From Xanthomonas sp. Leaf131 (GTDB lineage Bacteria > Pseudomonadota > Gammaproteobacteria > Xanthomonadales > Xanthomonadaceae), in NCBI RefSeq assembly GCF_001423495.1, contig NZ_LMOG01000007.1:1-64000 (forward strand): a stretch of 64,000 nucleotides of DNA, written 5' to 3'. Below the pieces are notes generated by a model. That model ran no database searches and was not told where the DNA came from. It saw nothing but the letters and a program-made list of their open reading frames with translations. Both the position numbers and the translations under genes were made by a program. Below are positions 44,533 to 52,983 of this stretch, piece by piece. Position 1 is the first letter of the stretch. The number at the start of each line of letters is the position of its first letter.

Positions 44533-46167
44533 TTAGCCGAGCGAGCGGGCAGTGCTGATGACGTTGATGCCATCGAAGCGAGCGGTGGACGAACCATGCG
44601 AGACCGCCGAGACCTGGCTCGGCTGGCCCTTGCCATCGAAGAACGAGCCCCCCATGCGGTAGTCGCGTTGATCGGCCACGGCGCTGCAGGCATTCCAGAA
44701 TTCCGGGGTGCGGATCTGGTAGGCCACATCCTCGAGCATGCGGGTGATCGCGCCGTTCTTGATTTCGTAAAAGAGCTGGCCACCGAACTGCGCGTTGTAG
44801 CGCTGCTGGTCGATGGAAAACGAGCCGTCGCCGATGATGTAGATGCCGTTTTCCACGTTCTTGATCAGGTCGCTCACGCTCAACGGCGTCTTGCCGGCCG
44901 CCAGCGAGACATTGGCCATGCGCTGGAACTGCACGCTCGACCACGAGTCGGCGTAGCAGCAGCCATCAGAGGCGGTCTTGCCGAGGATATGCGCCTGATC
45001 GCGGATGGCCTGGTAGTCCACCAGCTTGCCGTCGCGGATCAGATCCCACTGCTTGGTCTTGACGCCTTCATCGTCGTAGCCCACCGCGCCCAGGCTGCCG
45101 GGCTGGAGCTTGTCGGCCAGGATATGCACCTTGTCGCTGCCGTACTGGAAGCCGGCCTTGAGCTTGTCGAGCGTGGCGAAGCTGGTGCCGGCGAAATTGG
45201 CCTCGTAGCCGAGCACGCGGTCCAGTTCCAGCGGGTGGCCGACCGACTCGTGGATGGTGAGCCAGGTGTGCGAGGGGTCCAGCACCAGATCGTACTTGCC
45301 CGGTTTCACCGATGGCGCCTTGAGCTTTTCCTGCGCCTGCTTGGCAGCGGCGATCGCGTCTTCCTTCATGTCGTAGGACAGGCCGTAATTGACCACGCCG
45401 TTGGGCGAGACGAACTTGCCCGAGGCAGCGCCATCCAGATATTCATAGCCCAGGCCCATCGGTGCGGAGAGTCCGTCGCGGGTGCGGAACTTGCCGCTGG
45501 CTTTGTCGATGGCAGTCACGCTCATCGGTGCCCAGATGCGATGCACGTCCTGATCGATGTAGGAGCCGTCGCTGCTGGCGAAATACTTCTGTTCGTTGAC
45601 CACGAACAACATCGAGTTGACGAAGTTGGCGCCGGCGGCGGTGGCGGCGGCATTGACGCCCAGCAGCAACTCCACCTTGTCCTTGATGGGCACTTCCATC
45701 GCGTTCTTCTTGATCGGGGTCTTCCAGCTCACCTCGCCCACGCCGGGCGTTGGCGCCAGCTGCACCGGCGTGCCCTGCACCTTGGCATTGGCCTTGGCGA
45801 TCGCGGCGGCCTGCTGCGCGGCCTTGGCCACGCTCTGCTCGGTGAGTTCGTTGGTGGCGGCAAAGCCCCAGGCCCCAGCCACGAGAACGCGGATGCCCAC
45901 ACCGATGGATTCGGTGTTCACCACGTTCTGCACCTTGTCTTCGCGGGTGATGACGAACTGGCGCAAATAGCGGCCGATGCGCACATCGCAATAGCTCGCA
46001 CCGGCCTGGCGTGCGGCGTTGAGGCCGGCATCGGCCAGGCGCTTCTTGCGGCCCACATCCAGTTGCGTCACCAACTGTTCGGCGGCGATGGCCTTGCCGA
46101 AGTAGGCGGGCACAATGAGTCCGCCCATGGTCAGCCCGGTCAGGGCCAGGAAATCACGTCGCTGCAC
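44533..46167 (-). CDS. tldD: Tat-type TldD metalloprotease (copy 1)
   Basis: A 544-aa protein. Zinc motif HESVGH at residues 306-311 (WLTIHESVGHPLELDRVLG) identifies TldD; GTSFATLDK, DDEGVKTKQWDLIRDG and GSFFDGKGQPSQVSAVSHGS are conserved. The N-terminus is a Tat signal (QRRDFLALTGLTMGG, hydrophobic stretch, FGKAIAAEQ). The GTG start at 46167 is chosen because GGGGAG lies 6 nt upstream and it opens the Tat motif. Export would put it in the periplasm, unlike E. coli TldD. Confidence 0.85.
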   Translation of the reverse strand: MQRRDFLALTGLTMGGLIVPAYFGKAIAAEQLVTQLDVGRKKRLADAGLNAARQAGASYCDVRIGRYLRQFVITREDKVQNVVNTESIGVGIRVLVAGAWGFAATNELTEQSVAKAAQQAAAIAKANAKVQGTPVQLAPTPGVGEVSWKTPIKKNAMEVPIKDKVELLLGVNAAATAAGANFVNSMLFVVNEQKYFASSDGSYIDQDVHRIWAPMSVTAIDKASGKFRTRDGLSAPMGLGYEYLDGAASGKFVSPNGVVNYGLSYDMKEDAIAAAKQAQEKLKAPSVKPGKYDLVLDPSHTWLTIHESVGHPLELDRVLGYEANFAGTSFATLDKLKAGFQYGSDKVHILADKLQPGSLGAVGYDDEGVKTKQWDLIRDGKLVDYQAIRDQAHILGKTASDGCCYADSWSSVQFQRMANVSLAAGKTPLSVSDLIKNVENGIYIIGDGSFSIDQQRYNAQFGGQLFYEIKNGAITRMLEDVAYQIRTPEFWNACSAVADQRDYRMGGSFFDGKGQPSQVSAVSHGSSTARFDGINVISTARSLG

Positions 46168-46462
46168 GGCAACTCCCCAATAGTCCCGCGCGGCGCGCAG
46201 GTGATCTGGTGACGCACAGATGGGTATCTGCACGGTATCGCCGATTCTTGCCGGGCAATGAACGCTGCGTCAAATGACTTTCGGCATGGGTGCAGTGGGT
46301 AACGCTGTGCGCGTACGGATCGAGTCGCATCAGCATGCCTGCATGCAAGTGTGGCGAGCGGGGCTGGTTGCGTGCGATGCATGCCTTCGCGCGGGAACAT
46401 GTGGCGGATGTCATGCATGCATGCAGGCCTGACTGACTGTGATGCGATGGGCTACCAGCAGG

Positions 46463-46502
46463 CCATCACGCCATCACGCCATCACGCCATCACGCCATCA
46501 CG
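46463..46502. repeat. Tandem repeat, 5 x CCATCACG
   Basis: Five perfect head-to-tail copies of the 8-bp unit CCATCACG. The unit is not a multiple of three and lies outside any gene, about 300 nt upstream of tldD copy 1, so copy number could vary by slippage. Confidence 0.85.
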
Positions 46503-46572
46503 CTCAGTCTCTGCGTTACAGGTTTAGAGCGGCTGACAATCTACGTAGATGAACTGCGCGCTGGCTGCAGGG

Positions 46573-46658
46573 CCCTTGCCCGCCCACCATCGCAGGACAC
46601 GCCGCAAGTACGTCCTTGTAGGCTCTTACGCGGCATCCATGCCGCGTAAGGTCCCGCG
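46573..46658. repeat. Intergenic palindrome, subtype A (copy 4, right arm lost)
   Basis: Inverted copy: CCCTTGCCCGCCCACCATCG, core GCCGCAAGTACGTCCTTGTA, inner hairpin, then GTCCCGCG followed by unrelated TTTTCGATAA. The outer right arm is missing. Confidence 0.7.
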
Positions 46659-46690
46659 TTTTCGATAAAACAACTAACTGACTTTCTGGT

Positions 46691-46827
46691 GCAGTGTCCT
46701 CGCCGCTGTGAGTTTGCTGCAGGGCCCTTGCCCGCCCACCATCGCAGGACACGCTGCAAGTACGTCCTTGTAAGCTCTTACGCGGCATCCATGCCGCGTA
46801 AGGTCCCGCGAGCGGCGAGGGCACCGC
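46691..46827. repeat. Intergenic palindrome, composite of subtypes A and B (copy 5)
   Basis: A subtype-A inner part (46724-46810) is bracketed by arms like those of subtype B (GCAGTGTCCTCGCCGCT at 46691-46707 and AGCGGCGAGGGCACCGC at 46811-46827). Confidence 0.65.
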
Positions 46828-46894
46828 GCGCTCGACTAATCAAGCTTTTGATCGCATTTAACAACCCCAAGAATCGACATCTTGTTAGCCACGC

Positions 46895-48523
46895 TTAGCC
46901 CAATGAACGCGCGGTATTGATCACGTTGATGCCATCGAAGCGTGCGGTGGATGACCCATGCGACACGGCCGAGACCTGGCTGGGTTGGCCCTTGCCATCG
47001 AAGAACGAGCCGCCCAAACGGAAGTCGCGTTGATCGCAGACCGCGTTGCAGGCATTCCAGAATTCCGGCGTACGGATCTGATAGGCGCCGTCTTCCACCA
47101 ACCGCGTGACCTGGCCGTTTTCGATTTCGAAGAACAACTGCCCGCCGAACTGCGCGTTGTAGCGCTGCTGGTCGATCGAATACGAACCGCGCCCGTGGAT
47201 ATACAACCCGCGCTCGACGTTCTTGATCATCTCGGCAACGCCAAGTGGTTGTTTGCCTGCGGCCAGCGACACATTGGGCATGCGCTGGAACTGCACGCTG
47301 GACCAGGAATCTGCATAGCTGCAGCCGTCGGAGGCGGTCTTGCCGAGCAGGTGCGCCTGATCGCGCGTGCATTGGTAATCGACCAGGATGCCGTCTTTCA
47401 CTAGCTCCCACTGCTTGCTCTTGACGCCCTCATCGTCATAACCCACCGCGCCCAGGCTGCCGGGCTGGGTGCGGTCGGCGACGAAGGTCACCGCATCGCT
47501 GCCCCAGCGGAAACCGGCATCGCGCTTGTCCAGCGTGGCGAAGCTGGTGCCGGCGTAGTTGGCCTCGTAACCGAGCACACGATCGAGCTCGAGCGGATGG
47601 CCTACCGATTCGTGGATGGTGAGGAACAGATTGCTCGGGTCGATCACCAGATCGTATTTGCCGGCCTTCACCGAGGGTGCGGTGAGTTTGGCGCGCGCCT
47701 GTTTGGCTGCGGCGATCGCATCTTCGCGGGCGTCGTAGCGATGGCCGTAGCCGATGAGTCCGCCAGGCAACTGATGCTTCTGGCTGGCATCGCCATCGAG
47801 ATATTCGTAGCCCATTCCCATTGGCGAAGACAGCCCGTCGCGGGTGCGGAACTTGCCGCTAGCCTTGTCCACCGCCGTGACGGTAAACGGCAACCACAGC
47901 CGGTGCACGTCCTGATCGATGTAGGAGCCGTCGCTGCTGGCGAAATATTTCTGCTCGTTGATCGCGAACATGCGCGAGGCCACGAAGGTGGCACCGGCAG
48001 CGAGCGCTGCTGCGTTGACGTCCATCAGCAGCGCCACCTTGTCCTGCAGGGGCACTGCCATCGCATTCTTCTTGATCGGTGTCTTCCAGCTCACCTGCCC
48101 GGCCGGGGTTACCGGTGCCAACTGCACCGGCGCACCGCCCAGCCGTGCATTGGCCTTGGCGATCGCCACTGCTTGACGCGTGGCAGTGGCCACGCCATCG
48201 CTGGTGAGCGTATTGGTGGCCGCAAAACCCCATGCACCATCGGCCAGCACGCGCACGCCAACGCCGCTGGATTCGGCGTTGACCACGTTCTCCACCTGCG
48301 CTTCGCGGGTGATCACGAACTGGCGCAAATAGCGGCCCACGCGCACATCGCAATAGCTCGCACCGGCCGCCTTGGCCGTGGTCAGCGCAGTATCGGACAA
48401 GCGTCGGTTGCGCGCCGCATCCACCGGGGTTAGCAGTTGCTCGGCGGCGATCAGGCGCGTGTTCGGCAGCAGCAAGCCGGCAGCACCGATGCCGGACAAG
48501 GTGAGGAAGGTACGACGGTCCAC
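46895..48523 (-). CDS. tldD: Tat-type TldD metalloprotease (copy 2)
   Basis: A 542-aa paralogue of the TldD at 44533-46167, about 70% identical by eye. Zinc motif HESVGH starts at residue 304 (FLTIHESVGHPLELDRVLG). The N-terminus DRRTFLTLSGIGAAGLLLPN is a Tat signal. The GTG start at 48523 lies 6 nt after GCGGAGA. It has no TldE partner of its own, and the repeat-rich 727 bp separate it from the cluster; it may share the single TldE or act alone. Confidence 0.85.
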   Translation of the reverse strand: MDRRTFLTLSGIGAAGLLLPNTRLIAAEQLLTPVDAARNRRLSDTALTTAKAAGASYCDVRVGRYLRQFVITREAQVENVVNAESSGVGVRVLADGAWGFAATNTLTSDGVATATRQAVAIAKANARLGGAPVQLAPVTPAGQVSWKTPIKKNAMAVPLQDKVALLMDVNAAALAAGATFVASRMFAINEQKYFASSDGSYIDQDVHRLWLPFTVTAVDKASGKFRTRDGLSSPMGMGYEYLDGDASQKHQLPGGLIGYGHRYDAREDAIAAAKQARAKLTAPSVKAGKYDLVIDPSNLFLTIHESVGHPLELDRVLGYEANYAGTSFATLDKRDAGFRWGSDAVTFVADRTQPGSLGAVGYDDEGVKSKQWELVKDGILVDYQCTRDQAHLLGKTASDGCSYADSWSSVQFQRMPNVSLAAGKQPLGVAEMIKNVERGLYIHGRGSYSIDQQRYNAQFGGQLFFEIENGQVTRLVEDGAYQIRTPEFWNACNAVCDQRDFRLGGSFFDGKGQPSQVSAVSHGSSTARFDGINVINTARSLG

Positions 48524-48734
48524 GTGGCAGTCTCCGCTGAGGCAACGCACGCGCTGTGCTGCGCACGTGCCAAACCCCGAGGGTGGCGTAGAGGCCTGAA
48601 AGTGGTCAAGTGACGATGTGCATGGCGGTTGACGCGGCCCTCATGCAATCGTGCGGGCCGGGTCGATCTACACCGCGCATGTGAGGGTTCGATGTGCCCG
48701 GACAGGCCAGCGCGTTGTCGTTGTGTCGATCGCG

Positions 48735-49712
48735 CTACGGCTTGACCTGCTTGGGTGCATGCCCGAAATACGCCTTGAACGCGCGGCTGAAGCCGGCTTC
48801 GGAGTGATAGCCCACCCGGCGCGCGGCATCGCCCACGCTGACGTTGCCGGAGCGAATCAGATCGTCTGCCACGCTCAGACGCCACAGCGCGATGTAGCGC
48901 ATCGGCGATTCGCCGGTGATCTGCGCAAACTGCTGCGCAAACAGCGAGCGCGACAAGCCGGCGTGCCGTGCCAGTTGCTCCACCTTCCAGCTGCGGTACG
49001 GGTCGGCATGGATCGCATGCAAGGCCAGCCCGATCCGCTCGCCAGCCGGGCTGGCAAGCCAGCGCGATTGCTGCGGGTGCAATTCCGCCCAGCTGCGCAA
49101 GGCGCGGATCACCAGCAGGTCGATGATGCGCGAGACCATCAAGCGCGCACCGGGGCGCACCTCGTGCGCTTCGGCCATCAAAAAATGCGAAAGCAGGCGC
49201 AGCCACTCCGGCACGCGTCCGCCATCGCCGGGAATATGGATCAGTGCCGGCAGCGCGCGCATGATCGGTGGCAGCGGCAACCGTTCGTACCGGAAGATGC
49301 CGCCGATGACAGTGGCCAGCGGTGCGCCGTCGCCATGCCGGATCTTCAGCGTTGCAGCGTCGAACTGCCCTGCCGCGAAGAAATCATCGGCAGCGCGTTT
49401 CACCTGTGCGCAATGCGACAAGCGATGCCCACGCCCGTGCGGCAGCACCACCAGATCGCCGGTCTGCAGCAGCAACGGCGCACCGCCATCGGGCGTGATC
49501 CACAACGCACCTGCTTCGATAAAGTGCAGATGCGATGGCCCCGCCGGCAGATACACATGGAAATGCGCAGCGACCTCTGCGGTGTAGACGCCCTCGCCAT
49601 GCAGGCGGATCAACGTGAGCAATTGCGACAGGATGTCGGCGCGTGCGGGCTGTGCAACGTGCGTTGACTGCAGCAATAGAGGATCGGTCATGGAAGACGG
49701 TGTCCGGGTCAT
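48735..49712 (-). CDS. AraC-family transcriptional regulator
   Basis: A 325-aa protein. The N-terminal cupin (AraC_binding, HFHVYLPAGPSHLHFIEAGA) with TGDLVVLPHGRGHRLS is followed by a C-terminal double helix-turn-helix: EQLARHAGLSRSLFAQQFAQ, SPMRYIALWRLSVADDLI, VSVGDAARRVGYHSEAGFSR. This is the cupin-6 type often linked to regulation of oxidoreductase or hydrolase genes. It is divergent from the hydrolase operon at 49772, its likely target. The start could be MTRTPSS or MTDPLLL seven codons later. Confidence 0.85.
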   Translation of the reverse strand: MTRTPSSMTDPLLLQSTHVAQPARADILSQLLTLIRLHGEGVYTAEVAAHFHVYLPAGPSHLHFIEAGALWITPDGGAPLLLQTGDLVVLPHGRGHRLSHCAQVKRAADDFFAAGQFDAATLKIRHGDGAPLATVIGGIFRYERLPLPPIMRALPALIHIPGDGGRVPEWLRLLSHFLMAEAHEVRPGARLMVSRIIDLLVIRALRSWAELHPQQSRWLASPAGERIGLALHAIHADPYRSWKVEQLARHAGLSRSLFAQQFAQITGESPMRYIALWRLSVADDLIRSGNVSVGDAARRVGYHSEAGFSRAFKAYFGHAPKQVKP

Positions 49713-49771
49713 GGAGTCGTGCGGCGCGCAGGGGGAACCTTAGTGCATCCACACAGACCCGAGATGCACCG

Positions 49772-50572
49772 ATGAAAAACAAGACCTGTATGACCATGAC
49801 CACGCTGCTGTTATGCGCGCTATGTTCCGGCGCCGTCACCGCAAAGCCCGTCACGCATCCCACCATCGTGCTGGTGCACGGCGCCTGGGAAACCTCCGCC
49901 ATCTGGCGGCCGGTCGCCGGCCAATTGCGTGCGCATGGGTATCGCGTCATCGCAGTGAATCTGCCGGGGCGCCCCGGTGCAGCGCAAGCGCCCGAGGCGA
50001 TCAGCCTCGACGCGTATCGCGACACGGTGCTGGCCGCGATCGCTGGCGAGCGCGCACCGGTGGTGCTGGTCGGGCATAGCTTTGGCGGTATCACCGTCAC
50101 CAACGTGGCCGAGGCCGCACCGGAGAAGATCAAGACCCTGGTGTATCTGGCTGCGTTCGTCCCGCAAGATGGACGCACGCTGCTGGCGCTTGGGCAAGCG
50201 GACACGGCAAGCAAGATGCCGCCCTACCTGACAGTGAACACACACAAGAAGGCAATGTCGGTGGAGGCATCTGCACGCGGCGAGCTGTTCGCCAACGACG
50301 CCACCACCGCACAGCAGGCCCGCATGCAACACATGATCGTGAACGAGCCACTGCAACCGATGATGACGCCGGTGCATCTGACGGCGCGCTCCAGTGGTGT
50401 GGATCGCGTGTATATCCGCACGTTGCAGGACAACGCGTTGAGTTTGGCGTTCCAGTCCAGGACGATCGCTGGTGCCCCCATGCGGATGACCATCGATCTG
50501 GACACCGGCCATTCGCCATTTCTCACCGCGCCTGGCGCGCTGGTCGCTGCCATCGAGCAGGCTGCGCAGTGA
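49772..50572 (+). CDS. Secreted alpha/beta hydrolase
   Basis: A 266-aa protein with signal peptide (MKNKTCMTMTTLLLCALCSG, cleavage near AVTAK). HGAWETSAIWRPVAGQL, nucleophile GHSFGG (VVLVGHSFGGITVTNVAEAA) and late His in LDTGHSPFLTAP match the hydrolase group related to salicylate esterases and plant hydroxynitrile lyases (AB hydrolase 6). It opens an operon with the MAPEG and peptidase genes and is divergent from the AraC regulator. Confidence 0.85.
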   Translation: MKNKTCMTMTTLLLCALCSGAVTAKPVTHPTIVLVHGAWETSAIWRPVAGQLRAHGYRVIAVNLPGRPGAAQAPEAISLDAYRDTVLAAIAGERAPVVLVGHSFGGITVTNVAEAAPEKIKTLVYLAAFVPQDGRTLLALGQADTASKMPPYLTVNTHKKAMSVEASARGELFANDATTAQQARMQHMIVNEPLQPMMTPVHLTARSSGVDRVYIRTLQDNALSLAFQSRTIAGAPMRMTIDLDTGHSPFLTAPGALVAAIEQAAQ

Positions 50573-50964
50573 GCATGCCCATCGAATTGATCGCGTTGGT
50601 GGCGACCGCGCTGCTGTGCCTGTGCATTCCTTTGCTGTCCTCTGCGCTGTACGCACGCCAGATCGGAGCCAAGGCGTTGATCGGCAATCGCGAGGGGTTG
50701 CCCGAACCGAGCGGTGCCGCAGGGCGTGCACAACGTGCGCACCGCAACTTGCTGGAAAACCTGCTGCCGTTTGCCGCAGTCGTGCTCGCTGCCATGACGC
50801 TGCAGGTATCCACCAGCATCACGGTGATCGCGTCGTTGGTGTTTTTAGGTGCGCGCGTGGTGCATGCGGTTTGCTATCTTTTCGGCATTCCCGGACTGCG
50901 CACGCTCGCCTATCACGTCGGCTTGTGGGCGACGCTGGCCTATGCAGTGCAGTTGTTTGTGTGA
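50569..50964 (+). CDS. MAPEG-family membrane protein
   Basis: A 131-aa protein with four hydrophobic segments. RAHRNLLENLLPFAAVVLAA is the MAPEG glutathione-site motif (R-xx-N-xx-E), and ARVVHAVCYLFGIPGLRTLA is typical of the bacterial members. The GTG start overlaps the hydrolase stop (GTGA); an ATG two codons later is also possible. Substrates of bacterial MAPEG proteins are unknown. Confidence 0.85.
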   Translation: MSMPIELIALVATALLCLCIPLLSSALYARQIGAKALIGNREGLPEPSGAAGRAQRAHRNLLENLLPFAAVVLAAMTLQVSTSITVIASLVFLGARVVHAVCYLFGIPGLRTLAYHVGLWATLAYAVQLFV

Positions 50965-50972
50965 GGATCACA

Positions 50973-52649
50973 ATGCGCGCCAGAAACGTGTCCAGCGGAT
51001 GTTTGCACGATGCTGCGCGCAGGCGACGCGCAGCACTTTCTCACCCCGCTGCCGCTGGCATCGAGGCAACGCCGAAGGCGCTCGGTTGGTGCAGCGTTGC
51101 AGTGCTGGCGCTGATGGTCACGCTGTTGCCGTCACACGCCGCGCGTGCTGCAGACGTGCCGGAGCGCGTCAATTTCAGCATCACCATCAAACCCTTGGCC
51201 GCGCAGGACGGCACGGTCAATGGCCTGGCTGTGACCGAGCAACTCGTTCTGCCGGACACGCGCGCGCCGTTGACCTTGGTGTTGCCTTTGGCATTGCCCG
51301 CAGTGCCGCGCAATGCCGATGCGGTGAGCGAACTAAGCGTCACCGATGCGCGCGGCGAGGTTGCACTGTCGATCAATGACGGTGGGCCGTCGCAAGGTTT
51401 TGCGTTGCGGCGTTGGACTACCGACCGGCCGGTGGGCCCGCAGGTGACAGTGCGCTATCGTGCCGCGCTGCAGCCCGCGCAGACTGGCGGCCCACCGTTC
51501 GGCATGAAGGCGGCCGGCCAGGGCGTTGCAGGCAATACCAAGAGTTTCGTGTTGCTGCCCGAAGCGCTGAGCAGCGATGCCAGCGTGCTGATGTGGGATC
51601 TGTCCGAGCTTGTGCCCGGTTCGATCGGCGTAGCCACCGGCGGGGCCGGCACGCTGCGTGTCCCCGGCTCGCCCATGGTCATGGACGATCTGTGGTTGCT
51701 CGCCGGCCCTGCACTCGCTGGCCAGACGCAACTCGATGCCGTGTTCAATGCCTACACCATCGGTCAACCACCGTTCGATGCGGCAGCCACCATGGCCTGG
51801 TCGCGACGCGCCTACGAGGTGCTGACAAGCACGTTCGGCTACATGCAGGCGCCGCATTACGAATTGTTGATCCGCGCCCTGCCGGTTGCCTCGTACGAAA
51901 CCGGCACCGCACGCCTGGCCGGCGGCGGCAGCCTGATGACGATGGGCAGCGTGTTCTCGCCATCGCAGGATGTGCAAAGCGTGCAGAGCACGATCTTTCA
52001 CGAGATGGGGCATCAATGGGTTGGCCAACTCAGCAACGGCGTCGAGCCGTGGTATGCGGAAGGCATGAACGTGTTCGTGCAAGCGACCTTGCCCTGCGCC
52101 TCCGGGTTGCATCCGATCGCTGCCTGCGCAAAGACCATCAACGACTGGGCGCAGTACTACTACACCAGCCCGGCGCGGCACTGGTCGCTGCAGCAGATCG
52201 ATGCCGCCGGTTTCGAACAGGAAGCCGTCCGCCGTATTCCCTATGCACGCGGCATGCTGTACTTCGCCAGCGTCGACGCCGCCTTGCGCAAGCGCTCTGC
52301 CGGCAAACACGGCCTGCTGGATGCCATGCGCCCGCTCTACATCGCACGCCAAGCCGGCAAACGTTTCGAACGCAGCGACATCGAAGCCCTGCTACGCCGC
52401 GAACTCGGCGAGGCCGAGGTCACCACTTTTCGCCAGGTCGTCATCGAGGGCACGCAACTGATCGTGCCGCCTTCCGATGCCTTCGGTCACTGCCTGCAGC
52501 GCGAGGAGCGGCGCTGGAGTAGTGAGGGTAAGGACATTGAGGGCTATGTGTGGGAGCCGGTGCGCTGCAGGGCCCTTGCCCGCCCACCATCGCGGGACAC
52601 GCCGCAAGTACGTCCCTGTAGGCTCTTACGCGGCATCCATGCCGCGTAA
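50973..52649 (+). CDS. Secreted M1/M61-like zinc metallopeptidase; C-terminus from a repeat
   Basis: A 558-aa protein with an N-terminal signal or anchor (SVAVLALMVTLLPSHAARAA). HEMGH at residues 343-347 and E363 (WYAEGMNVF) give the gluzincin zinc site of M1/M61 peptidases, with a loop shorter than the 18 residues of classic M1. The last ~27 codons and the TAA lie in the palindromic repeat (copy 6), so the natural C-terminus was replaced or extended. GAGG lies 7 nt before the ATG; the gene follows MAPEG by 8 nt. Confidence 0.8.
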   Translation: MRARNVSSGCLHDAARRRRAALSHPAAAGIEATPKALGWCSVAVLALMVTLLPSHAARAADVPERVNFSITIKPLAAQDGTVNGLAVTEQLVLPDTRAPLTLVLPLALPAVPRNADAVSELSVTDARGEVALSINDGGPSQGFALRRWTTDRPVGPQVTVRYRAALQPAQTGGPPFGMKAAGQGVAGNTKSFVLLPEALSSDASVLMWDLSELVPGSIGVATGGAGTLRVPGSPMVMDDLWLLAGPALAGQTQLDAVFNAYTIGQPPFDAAATMAWSRRAYEVLTSTFGYMQAPHYELLIRALPVASYETGTARLAGGGSLMTMGSVFSPSQDVQSVQSTIFHEMGHQWVGQLSNGVEPWYAEGMNVFVQATLPCASGLHPIAACAKTINDWAQYYYTSPARHWSLQQIDAAGFEQEAVRRIPYARGMLYFASVDAALRKRSAGKHGLLDAMRPLYIARQAGKRFERSDIEALLRRELGEAEVTTFRQVVIEGTQLIVPPSDAFGHCLQREERRWSSEGKDIEGYVWEPVRCRALARPPSRDTPQVRPCRLLRGIHAA

Positions 52650-52671
52650 GGTCCCGCGACGGTAAGCAAGG
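52574..52671. repeat. Intergenic palindrome, subtype A (copy 6)
   Basis: Inverted orientation: CCTTGCCCGCCCACCATCGC on the left, core GCCGCAAGTACGTCCCTGTA, inner hairpin, and a degenerate right arm GTCCCGCGACGGTAAGCAAG. It overlaps the 3' end of the metallopeptidase gene, whose TAA (52647-52649) lies in the inner hairpin. Confidence 0.8.
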
Positions 52672-52777
52672 CATGGTGTGTTGTTTGGATAACGCTGCGG
52701 CCGATTTAACTTCGCAACGCAAAACGCAACGCGATCAACAGGTAGGCCTTTATCAAAATAACGACCAACTCTCTGGT

Positions 52778-52880
52778 GCGGTGTCCTCACCGATTGCGGG
52801 ACCGTGTGGCGGCATGGATGCCGCCACCGAGCCCCCAGAGACGGGTTAACGGCGTGTCCCGCGAGCGGTGAGGGCACCGC
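52778..52880. repeat. Intergenic palindrome, subtype B (copy 7)
   Basis: Arms GCGGTGTCCTCACCGATTGC and its near mirror ending GGTGAGGGCACCGC (about 22 of 25 positions pair). The inner hairpin is the GTGGCGGCAT type of subtype B; the core is partly degenerate. Confidence 0.75.
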
Positions 52881-52983
52881 GCATTCGACCCACTCAGTGT
52901 TTGATCTGGACCTCTGACTGCATCCACCAAGAGACGGCCGACAAAACCACTGCACTCGCTGACAGGCGCTCGCTCGCCAGTGT

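Larger units (their letters stand above)
46168..46894. other. Intergenic region rich in repeats
   Basis: Between the two tldD genes lie GCATGC-rich palindromes (46330-46430), a tandem 8-bp repeat and two copies of the long palindrome. No gene was recognised. Confidence 0.5.

Noticed and set aside
44596-46212. Long plus-strand frame opposite tldD
   Set aside because: Composition of a codon shadow; the minus-strand TldD is full length with its zinc motif.
46463-46502. Tandem CCATCACG repeat as a CRISPR array
   Set aside because: Units are 8 bp and contiguous with no spacers, and no cas genes are near.
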